Shown here: one piece after another, positions 61,555 to 64,000 of the stretch | Layout of the letters: every line of letters starts with the position of its first letter | How positions within the stretch are numbered: the first letter of the stretch is position 1 | Assembly: GCA_963830485.1 (NCBI GenBank) | Contig: CAWHNE010000029.1 | Span: 124,001-188,000 of the forward strand | Length of the DNA stretch: 64,000 nt | DNA from: CAIWHR01 sp963830485 | GTDB lineage: Bacteria; Pseudomonadota; Gammaproteobacteria; Burkholderiales; Casimicrobiaceae | Reading direction: 5' to 3' | The notes under the pieces: generated by a model | Databases searched by the model: none | The model's input: only the letters and a program-made list of their open reading frames with translations | Told to the model about the DNA's origin: nothing | Program-made: the position numbers and the translations under genes

Positions 61555-63270
61555 CTAACACGGGACCCAACTACACGCCCGGAACGTCGGTGTGATCACG
61601 TCCGGCCCCACCGAGCCAATGCCCCACAAGTGGTCATTGCCGGTCGAGCCGTTCGCATCGCCCAGATAGTAGGCCCCGGCCCATATGCCCGCACCCTGAA
61701 TCTCCTGCCCCGTCCTGAACCACGACTGCATGATCGTCGCGCCGGCCTTCGCATACCGAATCAGGCGCTTGCCCTCTTCCTCCGTATCGCTTGTCACCTG
61801 CGCGTAACCCATCAGCATGTGCAGTCCGTCGAACGCATTTTTCCATCGCTCCAACACGTCGCCGCCGCTTCCCACCACCTCATCCTGCAGCGGACCGCAG
61901 GCCGCCACCACCGCCCACTCCAGGTTGTTCGCCCCCCACAGATCCCGGGCGCCCGCCGTTTCCGTAAAGTGCAGGAACGTGTCGTCCGGCTGGGCCAGCA
62001 CCCAGCCATCGGCATTGGCATGGCCGGTATAAAAGACGAAATCCACGGCATCCACCCAGTCATCGTCGTTACGGCGCCAGTCCGACTCCCACGCGTTGCC
62101 ATCGCCCCAGTTGAACCGGATGCTCCATCCGATCGCCGCCAGTTCATCCACAAACCCCTTCGCATTGTTCCGGCTGCCGGCGAGGCCTCCAGAAAGCCCG
62201 ATCCACGAAGTCCCCGCGGAGTACCACCCCAGCAGGTTTGCCAGTTCCTTGAGCAGCGCCGGCTTCAGGTTCGGATTCACGATCAGCGATGTATCCGCCG
62301 GACCCTTCACAAACAGATCGTTGAACTTGAGCTTCCTGGCGTCCATCTGCCCTCTGTTCAACCCAATACCTGGCGGCAATGGCTTTCCTGGCGCCGGCTT
62401 GAAATCGGCAGGCAGCAGACGCATTACCGGCGCGGCGTCGTTCGCTCTCGGCGGCTGTTGCGGCGCCTTCTCGATCATTGGACCGGCCTCGGTCGCCGGC
62501 AGAATCACCTTCCGCATCGGGATTAGCCGCCCCTGGTAATCCGCGATGCCGCTGTAAACGTACACCGGACACAGTCGCTCCTGCCCCGCGAAGGCCGGCG
62601 CGCAGTAGTAGGCCAGTTCCGACGAGAACCTCTTCACCGGCACTCCGCTCGTCAGTTCGCGGAACGCTTCGTCCGCCTTCTCCTGGCTGTAAACCTCGTA
62701 CATGACGGGCCGGCCCACCGGCGGACGCCAGACGCCGCGCGTCGCCAGCACGCGCCCTTCCTCTCCGAATACCACGCCAAATCGTCCGCCGCCCCCAATC
62801 ATCGGCAAAGCCTTCTGCTTCAGACCGGCATCGCTGACGTCCACTTCGATATCGGCGAGCACCGTCGTGTCCTCCTGCACCGTCTGGCGCGGCTCGCCCG
62901 TTCCGGTGGTAAATGCCGTCACTGCGCCGGTCTTCCTCATCGGCTGGAGTCGGAACGGTGCGTTCAATTTCGGCAGAATGGCGTAGTCGTCCAGCAGCTG
63001 CATGCCGCGCTTCGCTGCTTCGGTGCCCGAGATCAGGCTTCGCTTCTTGGCCGAAAGCGGATCGAAATTCCACAATTTGCTCGAGTCCGACGCCCACGTA
63101 CCGCCTCGCCCCAAATCGACTGAGATCTGTCCGATTCTGGTTCGCAGTTCCACAGACGTTCCGCGTTCGACAATCTCCTGGTCCTCACGCTGAAAAATAA
63201 GATTCCCCAGTTCGCGGATGCGCTCCGCGGGCGCAGTCGTACTCGCTACGGTGAATACTGGAAGTTTCAT
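61555..63270 (-). CDS. Caspase-like (clan CD, DUF6345-type) protein
   Basis: A 571-residue protein without a signal peptide. The C-terminal part has a caspase/gingipain-like dyad: VDFVFYTGHANADGW (H417) and LEWAVVAACGPLQDE (C458), each at the end of a hydrophobic strand, then a helical stretch with ERWKNAFDGLHMLMGYAQVT. This spacing and context fit clan CD peptidases such as DUF6345 proteins. The N-terminal 340 residues, including VVFGEEGRVLATRGVWRPP, are of unknown fold and may be a sensor. ATG 63270 follows AGGAG. It lies 203 bases upstream of the SIR2/TIR gene on the same strand. Confidence 0.72.
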   Translation of the reverse strand: MKLPVFTVASTTAPAERIRELGNLIFQREDQEIVERGTSVELRTRIGQISVDLGRGGTWASDSSKLWNFDPLSAKKRSLISGTEAAKRGMQLLDDYAILPKLNAPFRLQPMRKTGAVTAFTTGTGEPRQTVQEDTTVLADIEVDVSDAGLKQKALPMIGGGGRFGVVFGEEGRVLATRGVWRPPVGRPVMYEVYSQEKADEAFRELTSGVPVKRFSSELAYYCAPAFAGQERLCPVYVYSGIADYQGRLIPMRKVILPATEAGPMIEKAPQQPPRANDAAPVMRLLPADFKPAPGKPLPPGIGLNRGQMDARKLKFNDLFVKGPADTSLIVNPNLKPALLKELANLLGWYSAGTSWIGLSGGLAGSRNNAKGFVDELAAIGWSIRFNWGDGNAWESDWRRNDDDWVDAVDFVFYTGHANADGWVLAQPDDTFLHFTETAGARDLWGANNLEWAVVAACGPLQDEVVGSGGDVLERWKNAFDGLHMLMGYAQVTSDTEEEGKRLIRYAKAGATIMQSWFRTGQEIQGAGIWAGAYYLGDANGSTGNDHLWGIGSVGPDVITPTFRACSWVPC

Positions 63271-63409
63271 GAGAGTGCTCCTGTGATGACGGTAGGAAGC
63301 GTTTGCGGTGTCCCAGGCCGACATGACGCCTTCTCAGACGATGGCCTCGTCCTCCAAAGCGGCCGCCGTCCGCGCCACGCGACTGAGAGCCGTGGCAGCA
63401 AGCGCTGCG

Positions 63410-64000
63410 TCACCCACCCAGTGCTCGTCGGCACTGGCTGTAGACGGCCCGCCGACGTGCGTCGCCCAGGGAATAGCCCCGCGCTCGTAGCGATTCGTCC
63501 GCCCGAGCGCGAGGCCAAGTCGATGTCAGGGACAGATCGACGAACGCGTCGCGCGCCTTCACGCCAACGTCAGTGTTGTCGGTGAAGAAGCCGTCGATGC
63601 CGACCTTGAGAAACATCTCGAGTTCCCCCTGCAGGTTGCCGCGGCCGTTCGGATCCGTCCCGATGCGCAGGTTGAGTGGCAGGAACTGGTTTTCGACACG
63701 GTACGTATACGGATGCACGAGGAGTCCGACAGCATGCGCATCACGCACGAAGGTCGTCGCATTGGCCGGGTCGAGAATGCCGCCGATGACCGGGATGACG
63801 AGGCCCTTCGTTGGACCGACACCGTCCGCGTATCTGGCGACTGCTGCCAGACCGTGCGCCGTGGCCATGTCTCCATAGGTGAGCGTACCGCCTGCCGCTA
63901 CTACATCGTACGGTTGGCTACTGGCCCCGCTGAGAAGCTGAATCAACGGAATGTTGGTCATGTGTGCAAGCTGCTTCAGATTCGCGATCTCGAAGGACTG
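63410..64000 (-). CDS. Glycerophosphodiester phosphodiesterase, C-terminal part (start beyond window)
   Basis: Continues past base 64000, so only the last 196 residues are visible. They match the C-terminal half of GlpQ-type GDPD enzymes: QSFEIANLKQLAHMTNIPLI, GLLVHPYTYRVENQFLP and the final GIDGFFTDNTDVGVKARDAF with the TD pair of the barrel. The expected end is near DAFV; about 35 Arg/Ala-rich residues follow before the stop, which may be a frameshifted tail. It precedes the caspase-like gene on the same strand by 139 bases. Confidence 0.8.
   Translation of the reverse strand, partial: QSFEIANLKQLAHMTNIPLIQLLSGASSQPYDVVAAGGTLTYGDMATAHGLAAVARYADGVGPTKGLVIPVIGGILDPANATTFVRDAHAVGLLVHPYTYRVENQFLPLNLRIGTDPNGRGNLQGELEMFLKVGIDGFFTDNTDVGVKARDAFVDLSLTSTWPRARADESLRARGYSLGDARRRAVYSQCRRALGG

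Noticed and set aside
1..64000. CRISPR arrays, rRNA, tRNA genes, riboswitches
   Set aside because: No regularly spaced repeats, no cloverleaf with a CCA-type end and no known riboswitch pattern were recognised by reading; a covariance-model search would settle it.

Overview
The window is GC-rich bacterial chromosome, densely coded on both strands. The gene content points to a betaproteobacterium, probably of the Burkholderiales type: a glycolate oxidase cluster (glcD, a second FAD oxidase, GST, glcE, glcF), an ispD-ispF pair beside an OmpR/EnvZ-type system, a TRAP transporter, periplasmic binding proteins of the oligopeptide family and a PEP-CTERM protein. This taxonomic call is inference; no rRNA or tRNA gene was seen.

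Layout. 1-1.5 kb: 3' portion missing from a secreted subtilisin with a PA insert. 1.7-8.3 kb: a catabolic-looking block of two peptide-type binding proteins, an aldehyde dehydrogenase, a DUF2652 protein and an SDR. 8.3-11.4 kb: divergent GNAT/TetR genes around an AT-rich palindrome, then TRAP permeases DctQM. 11.5-16.7 kb: small exported proteins of unknown role, a DUF2092 protein and an IS30 remnant. 16.7-28.1 kb: a minus-strand block of nickel/cobalt-permease-like HupE/UreJ proteins, a parvulin, a CPLC-motif exported protein and a PHP-type DUF3604 lipoprotein, followed upstream by a SYLF protein, a lone receiver, a FixJ-type regulator and its frameshifted kinase. 28.6 kb: a SLATT-like 2TM protein. 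29.8-33.9 kb: a second, partial and indel-riddled copy of the DUF3604/CPLC/HupE module. 33.9-43.4 kb: TRAP binding protein DctP divergent from the glycolate oxidase cluster, then a thioesterase, a GNAT, ispD and ispF. 43.4-51.7 kb: an OmpR/EnvZ-type pair divergent from a Spy/CpxP protein, a sedolisin-like protease, a PEP-CTERM protein and a hybrid kinase/LuxR pair. 51.8-64 kb: an accessory region with IS30 debris, a MITE-like element, two unknown genes, a beta-helix protein, a choline-kinase-like protein, a mannonate-dehydratase-type enolase, and a minus-strand cluster of a caspase-like protein, a SIR2-like/TIR fusion, a membrane-anchored STAND NTPase and a 49-residue secreted protein, ending in a partial glycerophosphodiester phosphodiesterase.

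Two candidate systems stand out. The first is the SIR2-like/TIR plus STAND pair (58.0-61.4 kb) with a caspase-like neighbour, which has the composition of an abortive-infection or signalling module. The second is the PHP-lipoprotein/parvulin/metal-permease operon (17.1-24.3 kb), present twice and flanked by a two-component system. A promoter module with a 16-bp interrupted palindrome occurs at both ends of that block (16.97-17.02 and 25.53-25.58 kb).

Many conserved genes carry single-base frameshifts, mostly one extra base, and they are very dense at 27.0-27.2 and 29.6-33.6 kb. Protein similarity continues through the shifts, so consensus error is at least as likely as gene decay. These loci are typed pseudogene here, with the shift positions given.
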